Below, piece by piece: positions 1-9,504 of a stretch of 60,017 nt of DNA. The notes under the pieces are model-generated. The model was not told the origin of the DNA and made no database searches. It was given only the letters and a program-made list of their open reading frames with translations. A program made the position numbers and the translations under genes. The stretch comes from an uncultured Granulosicoccaceae bacterium (GTDB taxonomy: Bacteria > Pseudomonadota > Gammaproteobacteria > Granulosicoccales > Granulosicoccaceae), in the NCBI GenBank assembly GCA_938041955.1, contig CALISD010000029.1, forward strand, positions 1 through 60,017, written 5' to 3'. The first letter of the stretch is position 1; every line of letters starts with the position of its first letter.

Positions 1-1
1 C

Positions 2-1093
2 CTAAATCGCCGCCGCCCATTGCAGGTGGCAATCATGACCGGAACCATCGCCGCCGCCGGTTTGGTAGTGACATCACTCAGTGGTTGCGAAAGCAATTCT
101 GCCAAAGTGGAAGAGTCTGCCAACCCCACAGCGGTAAAGAAGGTGGTTGCTGCAGCTTGCAACCCTTGTAATCCATGTGCTGCCAAAGCCTGCAATCCAT
201 GTGCTGCTACAGCCTGCAACCCATGCGCTGCTACAGCCTGCAACCCGTGCGCTGCTAAAGCCTGTAACCCTTGCGCTGCTACAGCCTGTAACCCATGTGC
301 TGCTAAAGCCTGCAACCCTTGTGCTGCTAAAGCCTGCAACCCATGTGCTGCTAAAGCCTGCAATCCGTGCGCTGCTAAAGCCTGCAACCCATGCGCTGCT
401 AAAGCCTGTAACCCATGCGCTGCTAAAGCCTGCAATCCGTGCGCTGCTAAAGCCTGCAACCCATGCGCTGCTACAGCTTGCAACCCATGTGCTGCTAAAG
501 CTTGTAACCCGTGCAATCCTTGTAACCCATGCGCAGCCGGCGGCATTAAAGCCTCGGACTTCGTTCGCCCGGCTGGCGTAGAGTTCGACGCAGCAGCTGC
601 GATGGCGATGGCCGCCAAAGGCAAAGAACTTTGGAATGACACATCACTAAGCAGCAACGGCTTGTCTTGTAATTCTTGTCACAATGGCGGTGCGTTACTC
701 AACGCCTCGTTTGCACAACCCTACCCCCACAACGTTGCTATGCCCACTCAACAAACTGGTGTAGGTGCTATCGACATCGATGAGATGGTGAACTTTTGCA
801 TGGTCGCACCTATGCAGGCAGAACCACTTGAGTGGAACTCAAACGAAATTATTGCTCTAAGTGCTTATTCACTAGAATTGCAAGCTGCGTTCAACCCATG
901 CGCAGCTAACCCCTGTGCGGCAAAGAATCCGTGCAATCCATGTAACCCATGCGCTGCTAAAGCCTGCAATCCATGTGCTGCAAAGAACCCTTGCAACCCA
1001 TGTGCAGCATGCAATCCGTGCAACCCTTGTGCTGCGAAAAACCCGTGCAGTCCATGTAACCCTTGCAACCCGTGTGCTGCCAAAGCCAACTAG
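2..1093 (+). CDS. Exported c-type cytochrome with two CNPC-repeat arrays (5' end probably outside window)
   Basis: Three parts are visible. First comes a lipoprotein-type signal ending at LSGC. Second is an array of about 18 Cys-Asn-Pro-Cys units, mostly in an 8-residue period (ACNPCAAK or ACNPCAAT). Third is a small cytochrome c domain with one haem motif CNSCH (C212, C215, H216 counting from the ATG at 35) and the class-typical tail VNFCMVAPM...W...ALSAYS. A second, irregular array follows ([13 protein letters not shown]), with about 13 NPC units up to the stop. The ATG at 35 would give a signal peptide with no basic residues. The frame stays open to base 2 and adds NRRRP, a good n-region, so the true start is probably upstream of the window. 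The haem domain implies periplasmic electron transfer. The Cys arrays could bind metal or be modified. A strong terminator and an FGE-like gene follow. The cytochrome call is solid; the role of the repeats is unknown. Confidence 0.85.
   Translation, partial: LNRRRPLQVAIMTGTIAAAGLVVTSLSGCESNSAKVEESANPTAVKKVVAAACNPCNPCAAKACNPCAATACNPCAATACNPCAAKACNPCAATACNPCAAKACNPCAAKACNPCAAKACNPCAAKACNPCAAKACNPCAAKACNPCAAKACNPCAATACNPCAAKACNPCNPCNPCAAGGIKASDFVRPAGVEFDAAAAMAMAAKGKELWNDTSLSSNGLSCNSCHNGGALLNASFAQPYPHNVAMPTQQTGVGAIDIDEMVNFCMVAPMQAEPLEWNSNEIIALSAYSLELQAAFNPCAANPCAAKNPCNPCNPCAAKACNPCAAKNPCNPCAACNPCNPCAAKNPCSPCNPCNPCAAKAN
158..533 (+). repeat. 24-bp coding tandem repeat (N-terminal CNPC array)
   Basis: Near-perfect 24-bp units of the type gctgctaaagcctgcaaccc plus atgc, about 14 in a row, encode the octapeptide ACNPCAA(K/T). 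Units differ mainly at the third base of Asn, Pro or Cys codons and by an AAA/ACA (Lys/Thr) switch. Because the period is a multiple of three, unit gain or loss keeps the frame, so length variation between strains would be tolerated. Confidence 0.95.
893..1087 (+). repeat. Irregular CNPC coding repeat (C-terminal array)
   Basis: Thirteen Asn-Pro-Cys units plus one Ser-Pro-Cys, separated either directly (NPCNPC, 9-bp step) or by AAK / AAKA spacers. Unlike the first array, the spacing is mixed and the DNA units are less uniform, so this array is either older or under different constraint. Confidence 0.85.
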
Positions 1094-1100
1094 TACACCG

Positions 1101-1967
1101 ATGTCACTGGTTATCAAAGAGCCCGCTTGTCGGGCTCTTTTTTTGATCGTTGCACTCGTCACACAAACCGCTTGTGTGCATGCCAAACCGCTCGCAGCAC
1201 CTGATACGGTAACCATTCGAGGCGGTGAATTTTTGATGGGTTCAAATCAAGCAGAACGTGAATATGCGTATCTTATTGATGAGGCTGCCTATGGCCACTC
1301 GCGCACACGTACTGGAAAATGGTACGACACTGAACGCGATCGTATCACCACCACCACAGATTCATACAATATAACCGTCACCCCCATCACCAACGCTCAA
1401 TACAAACTATTTTTAGATTCAACCACACACCCCGCACCTGATGTAGACGCCGCCACATGGAAAAGTTATGGGTTGGTTCATCCGTTCGAACGCACCAGAC
1501 GCCATGCATGGAACAACAATCAGCCACCCCCAAACCGCGAAAATCATCCGGTTGTACTGGTGAGTTACGAAGATGCGAATGCCTACACTGTATGGTTATC
1601 CTCGACCCTTAAAGAGAACTGGCGATTGCCCACGGAGGCGGAGTGGGAAAAAGCTGTCAGGGGCACAAAAGGCAATATCTTCCCTTGGGGAAACACGTTT
1701 GATAGTGCTAAATTAAACAGTCACGATGACGGCCCGTTTGACACAGTCGCCGTTGGTGAAAGATCATCACCAGGGCCTTACGGATTACTTGATGGAGCCG
1801 GCCAGGTGTTTGAGTGGGTACTAACACCGAATGCTAAAAGCGCATGGGTGAAAGGCGGCTCATGGGATGACAGCGGCTGCGGAGTCTGCCGGCCAGCAGC
1901 ACGCCACAGTAGAAACAAAACATTGCGCCACATACTTATAGGTTTTCGACTGGTTAAAATTCAATGA
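1101..1967 (+). CDS. Exported FGE/SUMF1-family (formylglycine-generating-enzyme-like) protein
   Basis: 288 residues from the ATG at 1101. An N-terminal hydrophobic segment (ALFLIVALV) ends in QTAC, a plausible lipobox with Cys25. The FGE-sulfatase fold is marked by GGEFLMGS (41-48), PVVLVSYEDANAY, LPTEAEWEKAVRG, FPWG, GGSW (252-255) and the terminal GFR. Family members act on Cys-containing peptides (formylglycine formation), on sulfur-amino-acid chemistry, or have lost catalysis. Here the C-terminal cysteines are C260 and C263 (CGVC), not the C-x4-C spacing of well-known FGEs, so classical activity is uncertain. The gene sits directly after the CNPC-repeat cytochrome, whose repeats contain the C-x-P core that FGEs recognise. 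Its stop overlaps the next start (ATGA), showing coupling. TTG at 1143 is an alternative start that would avoid the terminator. Confidence 0.8.
   Translation: MSLVIKEPACRALFLIVALVTQTACVHAKPLAAPDTVTIRGGEFLMGSNQAEREYAYLIDEAAYGHSRTRTGKWYDTERDRITTTTDSYNITVTPITNAQYKLFLDSTTHPAPDVDAATWKSYGLVHPFERTRRHAWNNNQPPPNRENHPVVLVSYEDANAYTVWLSSTLKENWRLPTEAEWEKAVRGTKGNIFPWGNTFDSAKLNSHDDGPFDTVAVGERSSPGPYGLLDGAGQVFEWVLTPNAKSAWVKGGSWDDSGCGVCRPAARHSRNKTLRHILIGFRLVKIQ
1116..1144 (+). terminator. Rho-independent terminator after the CNPC cytochrome gene
   Basis: Perfect 10-bp stem AAAGAGCCCG / CGGGCTCTTT with loop CTTGT, followed by a run of T (1138-1144). It lies 23 bp after the cytochrome stop codon. It also lies inside the likely start of the next gene, where it encodes part of that protein's signal peptide, so it may act as an attenuator between the two genes. 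Confidence 0.85.
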
Positions 1968-2722
1968 CACAGGATACACAAAAAACAATTCATTCTACCT
2001 CGCTGCCAGAGCAGTTGGCTGCACTATCGGTCAAGCAGCTTGAGAATATGAAATCAGCGGGTGAGCAAATCAATCATTGCTACCGCTTACTCAAGAAAAA
2101 TGAAACACACGGCAATGTAGTACGTGAAGTACTCAACGATCAAGGCACGTTTTACGAACTGGAACACTACCCGAAGGGCGATGTTCACGATAGTGATTCA
2201 CACTCACAATACTTCTATCACGCACACCGCGGCATAGACGGTGAAAACGGTCACTTCCACACATTCCTGCGCGCCAAAGGCATGCACGGTAATCCAAAAC
2301 CTGCACCCTATTCCGGAGAAGAAAAGTGGCCATCGGGCGATGATGCGCTCAGCCATTTAATTGCAATCTCCATGGATCCGAAAGGGTATCCAATTGGGTT
2401 ATTTTCTACTAACCGATGGGTTACAGGTGAAACCTGGTACAAAGCTGATGACGTCATCAATATGCTCGATCACTTCAACATGGATCTTTTATATCCATCG
2501 TGGCCGGTTAACATTTGGATCACCAAAACCATGCAATTATTCCGGCCACAAATTGAACAATTGCTACAAGAACGCGATCAATCAATCGCACGGTGGGCTG
2601 AAACTCACCCCGATATAGATGTTTTTGAGGATCGTGAACTCGAAGTAACCAGCAGCTTACTGATTGATGTAGACGCGCAACTGGCCAGCGTCAACGAAGA
2701 ATTGGCACGCAGAGCACATTAG
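1964..2722 (+). CDS. Conserved-looking His-rich protein of unknown function (possibly DUF6969)
   Basis: 252 residues, no signal peptide or membrane segment, so probably cytoplasmic. Residues 66-110 are rich in histidine: H68, H75, H80, H86, H88, H97, H99 and H108, in blocks such as EHYPKGDVHD and YFYHAHRG. This is suggestive of metal binding. The middle part has a well-ordered, enzyme-like sequence (HLIAISMDPKGYPIGLF, TNRWVTGETWY), and the C-terminus is acidic and helical. I believe this is the family called DUF6969, but that is from memory and unverified. It overlaps the FGE-like gene by 4 bp and is very probably co-translated with it, so a shared job with the exported cytochrome and FGE-like protein is the best inference. 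Confidence 0.75.
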   Translation: MTQDTQKTIHSTSLPEQLAALSVKQLENMKSAGEQINHCYRLLKKNETHGNVVREVLNDQGTFYELEHYPKGDVHDSDSHSQYFYHAHRGIDGENGHFHTFLRAKGMHGNPKPAPYSGEEKWPSGDDALSHLIAISMDPKGYPIGLFSTNRWVTGETWYKADDVINMLDHFNMDLLYPSWPVNIWITKTMQLFRPQIEQLLQERDQSIARWAETHPDIDVFEDRELEVTSSLLIDVDAQLASVNEELARRAH

Positions 2723-3130
2723 GTATTACCTGAAAAAATCGCTGCGCAGTGTTCACTGTTCATGCTTCCTTCAGGGAAGCATGGTTGCAAAGCGAAGCCA
2801 GGTATATCTTTGAACAGCTAAGTCTCAACACGCTTGAGATCCGGCAAATCAATACTCGATGTGCTGAGTTTGGGTGAGCCGATCACTCTGGCACCCTGAT
2901 GTGATTTCAGTCTATGTGAACCGTGTGTAGTAGCCAAGGTACTGATAAGGCGCGGCTTCCTGTATTACTCATCAGGACACGTTGAGCGCCAGGCCCAAAG
3001 CACAAGGCCGCTACAGCTCGCTGACTATGTTGTAAGATTTTAATCAATTTTAACGTGCCTGCGCAGTTAAGTTATACAATTGACGCACACCTCTGTTTAA
3101 CTGATGTGCAATAGCGCAGACGGACAAATC
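2723..3130. other. Intergenic region with one perfect hairpin
   Basis: No convincing gene. A perfect 9-bp hairpin, CATGCTTCC - TTCAG - GGAAGCATG, occupies 2761-2783. It has no T-run, so it is not a classical terminator for the operon that ends at 2722. The rest shows no RNA gene I recognise. A weak -10-like TACAAT sits at 3075-3080, ahead of the M48 gene, without a good -35. Confidence 0.5.
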
Positions 3131-4330
3131 ATGAATGCTGACGACTTAAGATCAAAACAAGACCGGGAAATTTCCCGCCAGTTGATGGAGACCAAAGAGG
3201 TTCAGCGCATCAACGAAATGATCGAAAAGCGCGAAGAAAAAGGACCGATGGGAACCCGCAGGCGATTGCTGGCTACCTCGGTTCGGCTGAGCCGCAACAT
3301 GGCACCCTGGCTTCATGAAATGGCCGACGACTGTGTGCAGAAACTCGGGGTAGAGATTCCTGTCGAACTGTATGTGTATGCCAGCCCTTCCTACAACGCC
3401 GCCTGTGTTAAGCCGGAAGACGGTCGTCTGTTCATCATGTTTTCTTCAAGCTTGCTGGAATCCTTTGAAGGGTCTGAACTGCGATTTGTGGTAGGCCACG
3501 AGCTTGGACACTATTTATATGGACACCACGATATCCCCATCGGATACCTTTTGAATGGCAAAGCCAAGCCCAGCCCAAAGCTCGCTCTGCAATTGACCAC
3601 CTGGTCGCGCTATGCCGAGATCTCTGCGGACCGTGCTGGCGCTCATTGCGCACAAGACTCCATTGGTGTCGCAAGATCACTGTTCAAACTGGCTTCCGGG
3701 TTAAGCACCAAACTGGTTAAGTTCAACATCGATGAGTTCATGGAACAAGTCGATGAAATGCAAACCGAAGATGCAGAACCGGGTCAGGGAGCACCACAGG
3801 AAGACTGGTTTATGACGCATCCATTCAGTCCTTTGCGCGTACGGGCACTGCGCCTGTTTGACACTTCAGTACTGGCAAAGAAGGGTGGCAGCAGTGTTGA
3901 AGAACTGGAAGCCGGCGTTCAAGTACTGATGACGATCATGGAACCGAGCTACCTGGAAGGCAGAACAGATACCGCAGAAAACATGCGCAGGCTACTGTTT
4001 GCTGCTGCGTTATCTGTAGCAAACGCTAACGGTAAAATATCTGACAAAGAAATAGCCGTGTTTGAGAAGTTCTTTGGTAAACGAACATTCAATGAAGATT
4101 TAAATCTGGAGCGACTTGCCACTGACCTGACTGATCGCATCGCACAAGTAAAGTCGACAACAACCGTCGCGCAGCGCATGCAAATTGTACGTGACATTTG
4201 CACCGTCGCCCGTGCTGATAAAAAAGTCAGCAGCCCGGAGATCAAAGTAATTACCGGAATCGCGAAAGATCTTGAGGTGCCTGAACATTTTGTCCATCAG
4301 GCATCGTCTATGGAAATCGGTCTGGATTAA
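3131..4330 (+). CDS. M48-family zinc metallopeptidase with C-terminal TerB-like domain
   Basis: 399 residues from the ATG at 3131; an ATG at 3104 would add nine residues. The zinc site is HELGH (H123, E124, H127) with the third-ligand motif E163-ISAD typical of M48 peptidases. No transmembrane helices or signal peptide are seen, unlike HtpX, so this is a soluble cytoplasmic member. The N-terminus (about 1-60) is charged and helical. After the peptidase domain, residues about 285-399 form an all-helical TerB/DjlA-like module (LLFAAALSVANANGKISDKE and a second, similar half beginning near MQIVRDICTVARADKKVSS). Such fusions are usually annotated as M48 proteins; the substrate is unknown. It stands alone, with no close operon partner. 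Confidence 0.85.
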   Translation: MNADDLRSKQDREISRQLMETKEVQRINEMIEKREEKGPMGTRRRLLATSVRLSRNMAPWLHEMADDCVQKLGVEIPVELYVYASPSYNAACVKPEDGRLFIMFSSSLLESFEGSELRFVVGHELGHYLYGHHDIPIGYLLNGKAKPSPKLALQLTTWSRYAEISADRAGAHCAQDSIGVARSLFKLASGLSTKLVKFNIDEFMEQVDEMQTEDAEPGQGAPQEDWFMTHPFSPLRVRALRLFDTSVLAKKGGSSVEELEAGVQVLMTIMEPSYLEGRTDTAENMRRLLFAAALSVANANGKISDKEIAVFEKFFGKRTFNEDLNLERLATDLTDRIAQVKSTTTVAQRMQIVRDICTVARADKKVSSPEIKVITGIAKDLEVPEHFVHQASSMEIGLD

Positions 4331-4464
4331 AACCGCAATGTGAAAAATTGCCTTAGGCACAACGGCAAAGCATTCCAGACCGGTTATTTCCGGTACCATT
4401 GCGGTGCCGGAACAAGTAACTCCGGCCACCTGTAACAAATATGAAACGAATAGCCGGAGCTATT

Positions 4465-4929
4465 ATGTCAGTACGCGCGACGATCACTGCTTACCTCACT
4501 GTCAGTCGAGCAGATGAAGCCATTACTTTCTATGAAGCCGCGTTTGGCTTTGACGAAATCGGGCCGCGTCTCGAAGATAATCACGGCAATATCATTCACA
4601 CAGAATTAAAGCTCGGCGACAGCTCGATTATGCTGTCCGAAGAGATGCCACAGTTTGGCAATAAAGGTCCGAAGTCACTGCGTGGTACCTGCGTCAGAAT
4701 CAATCTTCAGGTAGAGGATGCACACGGCACTGCAAGCCGTGCACAAACTGCCGGCGCGGTGCTTGAATCCCCCGTCGAAGACCAATTCTACGGCCACAGA
4801 TCAGGCAGACTGCGTGACCCTTACGGCCACGTTTGGATTATCTCTCAGCAAATTGAAGACCTCAGTAACGAAGAGATTCGTCGACGCACCGATGAGTATT
4901 TCAAGACTCAGGACGAGTCGCAATCGTAA
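4465..4929 (+). CDS. VOC-family (glyoxalase/bleomycin-resistance fold) protein, PhnB-like
   Basis: 154 residues. The start at 4465 is preferred over the in-frame ATG at 4441 because GGAG lies five bases upstream of it. The chain shows the paired beta-alpha-beta-beta-beta pattern of VOC proteins: AYLTVSRADEAITFYEAAFG at the start, then ELKLGDSSIMLSEE, and RLRDPYGHVWIIS near the end. This layout matches PhnB/YdcJ-type single-chain members that act as dimers on small molecules. The specific reaction cannot be told from sequence. The ExPxxG and metal residues of true glyoxalase I are not obvious. The next gene is convergent. Confidence 0.8.
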   Translation: MSVRATITAYLTVSRADEAITFYEAAFGFDEIGPRLEDNHGNIIHTELKLGDSSIMLSEEMPQFGNKGPKSLRGTCVRINLQVEDAHGTASRAQTAGAVLESPVEDQFYGHRSGRLRDPYGHVWIISQQIEDLSNEEIRRRTDEYFKTQDESQS

Positions 4930-5112
4930 TTCACAGATAAACCACGCCTTGTCCGCTTGAACTACAGCTATCGGCGCGCACTGGGATTCCGACGTGTAAG
5001 CAAGTAAATCAGGTCGAGCTCGCCCAATACGACACCTTCATCGAGCAAACAAATATCAAGCTCGTTGAGACTCCCTATGAAGCGCATTCCCTGCGCTCCC
5101 TCTATCCAGGCA

Positions 5113-7473
5113 TCACTCTACTTCCTGCCCCGCAAGGAACAACCAGGTTTCAATCACAGTATCCGGATTCAAAGACACGCTGCTGATGCCCTGCTCCATC
5201 AACCACTTCGCAAGATCAGGATGATCAGATGGGCCCTGCCCGCAAATGCCCACATACTTACCGGCTTTATTGGCGGCAGCAATGGCAGAGGCCAGCATTT
5301 TCTTAACTGCCGGATCGCGCTCATCGAACAAGTGAGCAATCAGGCCGGAGTCTCGATCAAGGCCGAGAGTCAGCTGTGTAAGATCATTTGAGCCGATCGA
5401 AAATCCATCAAACTTTTCCAGGAACTCATCAGCCAGAATCGCATTGCTCGGCACCTCACACATCATGACAATCTTGAGATCGTTGCGACCACGCTCTAAG
5501 CCGTTTTCTTTCAGAAGTTCTAACACATCGTCAGCTTCCTGCAGAGTACGAACGAATGGAATCATAATCCAAACGTTCGTCAATCCCATTTCATCACGCA
5601 CTTTCTTCAGCGCCCGACATTCGAGTTCAAAGCACTCTCTAAACGATGACGATATGTATCTTGATGCACCACGAAAACCAATCATCGGGTTTTCTTCTTT
5701 GGGTTCGAACACTTCCCCGCCAATCATATTGGCGTACTCGTTCGATTTAAAATCGCTAAGACGAACAATCACCGGGTGTGGCGAAAACGCTGCTGCAAGT
5801 GTTGCTACGCCCTCTGTAAGCTTATCAACATAAAAATCAACGGGTGATTTATATCCCGCTACACGCTCATCAATTTGCTTTCTTACAGACTCTTCCATCA
5901 TCTCGTAGTTAAGCAGCGCTTTCGGGTGAACACCAATGGTATTGCTGATCATAAATTCTAAACGCATCAACCCGACACCATGGTTGGGTAGCCGCTGAAA
6001 ATCAAACGCACGCTCAGGGTTACCCACATTCATAGTGATCTTAAACGGTAAGTCCGGTAACGTATCCAGCTGTATCTCTTTGACGTTGTACTCAATCTGC
6101 CCTTCATAGACTTTGCCTGTGTCTCCCTCAGAGCAAGACACAGTGACATCAAGACCATCTTGCAATAACTTGGTTGCATCACCACACCCGACTACTGCGG
6201 GCACGCCGAGCTCACGCGCAATGATCGCTGCATGACAGGTTCGGCCACCTCTGTTTGTGACAATAGCCGCAGCTCGCTTCATTACCGGCTCCCAGTCGGG
6301 ATCAGTCATATCAGTTACTAGAATATCTCCCTCCTGAACTCTGGACAGATGCTCAAGGTTTGGAATATTTCGTACCTTGCCAGAGCCAATGCGCTGGCCA
6401 ATACTCCGGCCGGTAACCAGAACTTTTGATTGAGTGTGATCAAGTTCGTATCGACGAATAACGTTTTTGTTCGATCGTGATTCAACGGTTTCCGGTCGCG
6501 CCTGCAGAATATACAATTTGCCGTCGACCCCATCTTTACCCCACTCGATATCCATGGGGCGACCATAATGAGATTCTATGGTTACCGCCATACTCGCCAA
6601 TGCCGCCACATCGTCATCATCTAGTGAAAGCTGCATGCGCTCAGCTTCATTGGTGTCTATGGTTTCGACTGCTACATCCTGACCGTAAACCATCTTAATC
6701 AGCTTGCTGCCGCGCGTACGCCGCAAAATGGCGGGCTTACCCTGAGCAAGTGTTGGTTTATGCACGTAAAACTCATCCGGGTTAACAGACCCTTGAACGA
6801 CACATTCACCCAGCCCCCACGAAGAAGTGATAAACACAACATCTTCAAAGCCGGTTTCAGTATCAATCGAAAACAACACGCCACTGGCCCCGACATCACT
6901 GCGAACCATTCTTTGAATCCCGGCAGACAGCGCCACTTCAGCATGATCGAACCCTTGATGCACCCGGTATGAAATAGCTCGATCGTTGTACAAAGACGCA
7001 AACACTTCTTTTATTCGAGCTAGAACGTCATCGATACCGATAACATTGAGAAAGGTTTCTTGCTGACCGGCGAAAGACGCCTCAGGCAGGTCTTCTGCAG
7101 TGGCGGATGATCTGACTGCTACAGATATCTCTCCTGCGTCCTGCAACGTGGCGTAGGCTTCCCGAACTGCTTTTTCCAATGGCTCAGGAAAGGGCGTCTG
7201 CATTACCTTGTCGCGAATTTGCTTGCCAATTTTTTCCAGTGCATCGACGTCTTCCACATCAAAATCCACCAACAGACCGTTGATCTGATTATCGAGGTCA
7301 TTGTGCGACAGAAAGTCTCGAAATGCGTCTGCTGTGGTGGCAAAGCCACCCGGCACAGTGATTCCAGCACTCGCGAGGTTACTGATCATCTCGCCCAGAG
7401 AGGCGTTCTTGCCACCAACAACGGGCACATCGCCCATCGAAAGTTTGTCAAACCATAATACGTAATTAGTCAA
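5113..7473 (-). CDS. ppsA: Phosphoenolpyruvate synthase
   Basis: Converts pyruvate and ATP to phosphoenolpyruvate, AMP and phosphate, the entry to gluconeogenesis. The protein is near-collinear with E. coli PpsA. It has the N-terminal ATP-grasp part ([32 protein letters not shown]), the swivelling phosphohistidine domain [10 protein letters not shown] with His414, and the C-terminal PEP/pyruvate barrel ([33 protein letters not shown]). I chose the TTG at 7473 (786 residues, against 792 in E. coli) because [11 protein letters not shown] matches the family N-terminus. The first ATG, at 7542, would add 23 unrelated residues. It is divergent from its regulator ppsR, which is the common arrangement. 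Confidence 0.96.
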   Translation of the reverse strand: MTNYVLWFDKLSMGDVPVVGGKNASLGEMISNLASAGITVPGGFATTADAFRDFLSHNDLDNQINGLLVDFDVEDVDALEKIGKQIRDKVMQTPFPEPLEKAVREAYATLQDAGEISVAVRSSATAEDLPEASFAGQQETFLNVIGIDDVLARIKEVFASLYNDRAISYRVHQGFDHAEVALSAGIQRMVRSDVGASGVLFSIDTETGFEDVVFITSSWGLGECVVQGSVNPDEFYVHKPTLAQGKPAILRRTRGSKLIKMVYGQDVAVETIDTNEAERMQLSLDDDDVAALASMAVTIESHYGRPMDIEWGKDGVDGKLYILQARPETVESRSNKNVIRRYELDHTQSKVLVTGRSIGQRIGSGKVRNIPNLEHLSRVQEGDILVTDMTDPDWEPVMKRAAAIVTNRGGRTCHAAIIARELGVPAVVGCGDATKLLQDGLDVTVSCSEGDTGKVYEGQIEYNVKEIQLDTLPDLPFKITMNVGNPERAFDFQRLPNHGVGLMRLEFMISNTIGVHPKALLNYEMMEESVRKQIDERVAGYKSPVDFYVDKLTEGVATLAAAFSPHPVIVRLSDFKSNEYANMIGGEVFEPKEENPMIGFRGASRYISSSFRECFELECRALKKVRDEMGLTNVWIMIPFVRTLQEADDVLELLKENGLERGRNDLKIVMMCEVPSNAILADEFLEKFDGFSIGSNDLTQLTLGLDRDSGLIAHLFDERDPAVKKMLASAIAAANKAGKYVGICGQGPSDHPDLAKWLMEQGISSVSLNPDTVIETWLFLAGQEVE

Positions 7474-7592
7474 AGTCGTTTCTCTTGATCTATTCTTCTG
7501 GTATTGGTCTTTGTTTAGGGCTTCCGCCGCCCACACCAACATTCTAGCTAATCGGTACGCATCGAGTGCTTACCAACTGATTCGGACTCACT

Positions 7593-8411
7593 ATGCTGAC
7601 TCGCACCACATTCGTAATCTCTGACCGCACCGGCTTGACGGCTGAAGCGCTTTGCCACAGCCTGCTTAGCCAATTCCCTAATGTTCAGTTCGACATTGAA
7701 AATCTGCCTTTCATTGACACAGTCGAAAAGGCCCAAGACGTGGTAAAAACGCTCAATGGGCTCGCTGAGAAAAATGCCGACAAACCCCTGGTTTTCGCCA
7801 CACTCGTCAACGATGAGATCCGAAAAATCATCTCTGACGGCAACGTGATCTTTTTTGATCTATTCGACACATTTATCGAGCCATTAGAAAAGGAACTTGA
7901 TCTCGAGTCATCACATTCGGTAGGTAAGTCTCATGGTGTCCTCGATTTCGCTCAATATTCGTCTCGAATGAGCGCAGTCAACTTCGCGATGACCACTGAT
8001 GACGGCATGGAGACCGATCACTACGCCCGCGCAGATGTTGTGGTGATTGGCGCGTCTCGCAGTGGCAAAACGCCTACTTGTCTATATTTATCTCTACAAT
8101 TCGGGATTTTTGCCGCTAATTACCCACTAACGGCTCCAGATCTTGAAAGTACTGACTTACCCGAACCGCTTGCGCCTTACAGGGACAAGCTTTTTGGGCT
8201 GACTATCGACCCCTACCGATTACAGCAGATCCGGCAGGAACGATATTCCGGCGATAGCTACGCGTCTCCGGAAACCTGCCAGTTTGAGGTCGCTCAGGCG
8301 GAAGCCCTATATCGGAATAACAATGTGCCCTACGTCAACACCACAAAGAAGTCTGTAGAGGAAATTGGCGCCTACATTCTTCATAAAGCATCACTGCGTC
8401 GGAAAATCTAG
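7593..8411 (+). CDS. ppsR: PEP synthase regulatory protein (bifunctional kinase/pyrophosphorylase)
   Basis: 272 residues, usual for the DUF299/PSRP family. It switches PEP synthase off by ADP-dependent phosphorylation of a Thr next to the catalytic His, and on again by phosphate-dependent removal. Visible signatures are the N-terminal FVISDRTGLTAEAL and the P-loop GASRSGKT at 153-160. The target sequence GGRTCH is present in the divergent ppsA. The ATG at 7593 is well placed. The 119-bp gap to the ppsA TTG must hold both promoters. Confidence 0.95.
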   Translation: MLTRTTFVISDRTGLTAEALCHSLLSQFPNVQFDIENLPFIDTVEKAQDVVKTLNGLAEKNADKPLVFATLVNDEIRKIISDGNVIFFDLFDTFIEPLEKELDLESSHSVGKSHGVLDFAQYSSRMSAVNFAMTTDDGMETDHYARADVVVIGASRSGKTPTCLYLSLQFGIFAANYPLTAPDLESTDLPEPLAPYRDKLFGLTIDPYRLQQIRQERYSGDSYASPETCQFEVAQAEALYRNNNVPYVNTTKKSVEEIGAYILHKASLRRKI

Positions 8412-8496
8412 CGATTTTGCAATCGGAGACACTCGTATTTACGGGGCTGAAGGCAATTTCCTTTATACTCCGCCCCTAATTAGCTGAGACCATTCA

Positions 8497-9504
8497 ATGA
8501 AAATTCTTGTCACCGGTTCAGCCGGCTTTATTGGCTCGACCCTCTCCCATAAGTTGCTCGATCGAGGCAATTCAGTCATTGGTGTGGATAACCTTAATGA
8601 CTACTACGATCCAACGCTTAAAGAAGCCAGACTCGCGCGACTTACCAGTCATGAAAACTTTACCGAAGTGCGTATTTCTATCGAAGATAAAGAGGCGATG
8701 GAGGCCACATTCGCGGAACACAAACCAGACCGCGTCGTTAATCTGGCTGCCCAGGCGGGTGTGCGATATTCGATAGAAAACCCGTACGCCTATATCGATG
8801 CCAATATCTACGGTTTTATGAACATTCTCGAAAACTGTCGACACCATAAAGTCGAGCACCTGGTATACGCATCGACCAGCTCAGTCTACGGAGCTCACAC
8901 CAACATGCCATTTTCGATTCATGATCACGTCGATCATCCGGTCAGTTTGTATGCCGCGACAAAGAAATCCAATGAGTTGATGGCGCATACCTACAGTCAC
9001 TTGTTCGATATTCCGACTACAGGCTTGCGGTTTTTTACTGTCTACGGCCCATGGGGCAGACCAGATATGGCGCTGTTTAGCTTCACGAAGAAAATTCTGG
9101 CAGGCGAACCAATTGACGTGTTCAACCACGGCAACCATCGACGCGATTTCACCTTTATTGACGATATCGTCGAAGGTGTTGTCAGAACACTGGACAATGT
9201 TGCGCAGCCAGACCCGAACTGGAATAGCGATACACCGGGCTCTGCCACCAGCGCAGCCCCCTATCGGGTTTACAACATTGGCAACAGCGAGCCGGTAAAT
9301 CTGATGCGATACATTGAAGTGCTGGAAGACTGTCTAGGCAAGAAAGCACAGAAAAACTTATTACCACTACAACCAGGGGATGTTCCTGACACTTACGCTG
9401 ATGTGACAGACCTGGTTAAGGCAGTGGACTATAAACCGGCAACAACCGTTGAAGATGGAATTGCCGCGTTTGTTGATTGGTATAAGTCGTATTACAAAAT
9501 TTGA
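8497..9504 (+). CDS. NAD-dependent epimerase, UDP-glucuronate 4-epimerase type
   Basis: 335 residues, extended short-chain dehydrogenase fold. The NAD site is TGSAGFIG (6-13). The catalytic Tyr-x3-Lys is SLYAATKKS (Y152, K156), with Ser/Thr in [33 protein letters not shown] and [19 protein letters not shown] are typical of UDP-glucuronate/UDP-galacturonate epimerases that feed capsule and exopolysaccharide synthesis. Close relatives include NDP-sugar epimerases of other specificity, so the substrate is an inference. It lies at the edge of the glycan region, pointing away from the leftward glycosyltransferase operon. Confidence 0.9.
   Translation: MKILVTGSAGFIGSTLSHKLLDRGNSVIGVDNLNDYYDPTLKEARLARLTSHENFTEVRISIEDKEAMEATFAEHKPDRVVNLAAQAGVRYSIENPYAYIDANIYGFMNILENCRHHKVEHLVYASTSSVYGAHTNMPFSIHDHVDHPVSLYAATKKSNELMAHTYSHLFDIPTTGLRFFTVYGPWGRPDMALFSFTKKILAGEPIDVFNHGNHRRDFTFIDDIVEGVVRTLDNVAQPDPNWNSDTPGSATSAAPYRVYNIGNSEPVNLMRYIEVLEDCLGKKAQKNLLPLQPGDVPDTYADVTDLVKAVDYKPATTVEDGIAAFVDWYKSYYKI

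Noticed and set aside
158..533. Could the short regular repeats be a CRISPR array?
   Set aside because: Units are contiguous with no spacers and encode protein.
147..581. Long alternative-frame open reading frames (and minus-strand ones at 865-1216) across the CNPC arrays
   Set aside because: They arise because a 24-bp in-frame repeat keeps every frame open; the true frame has a signal peptide and a haem domain.
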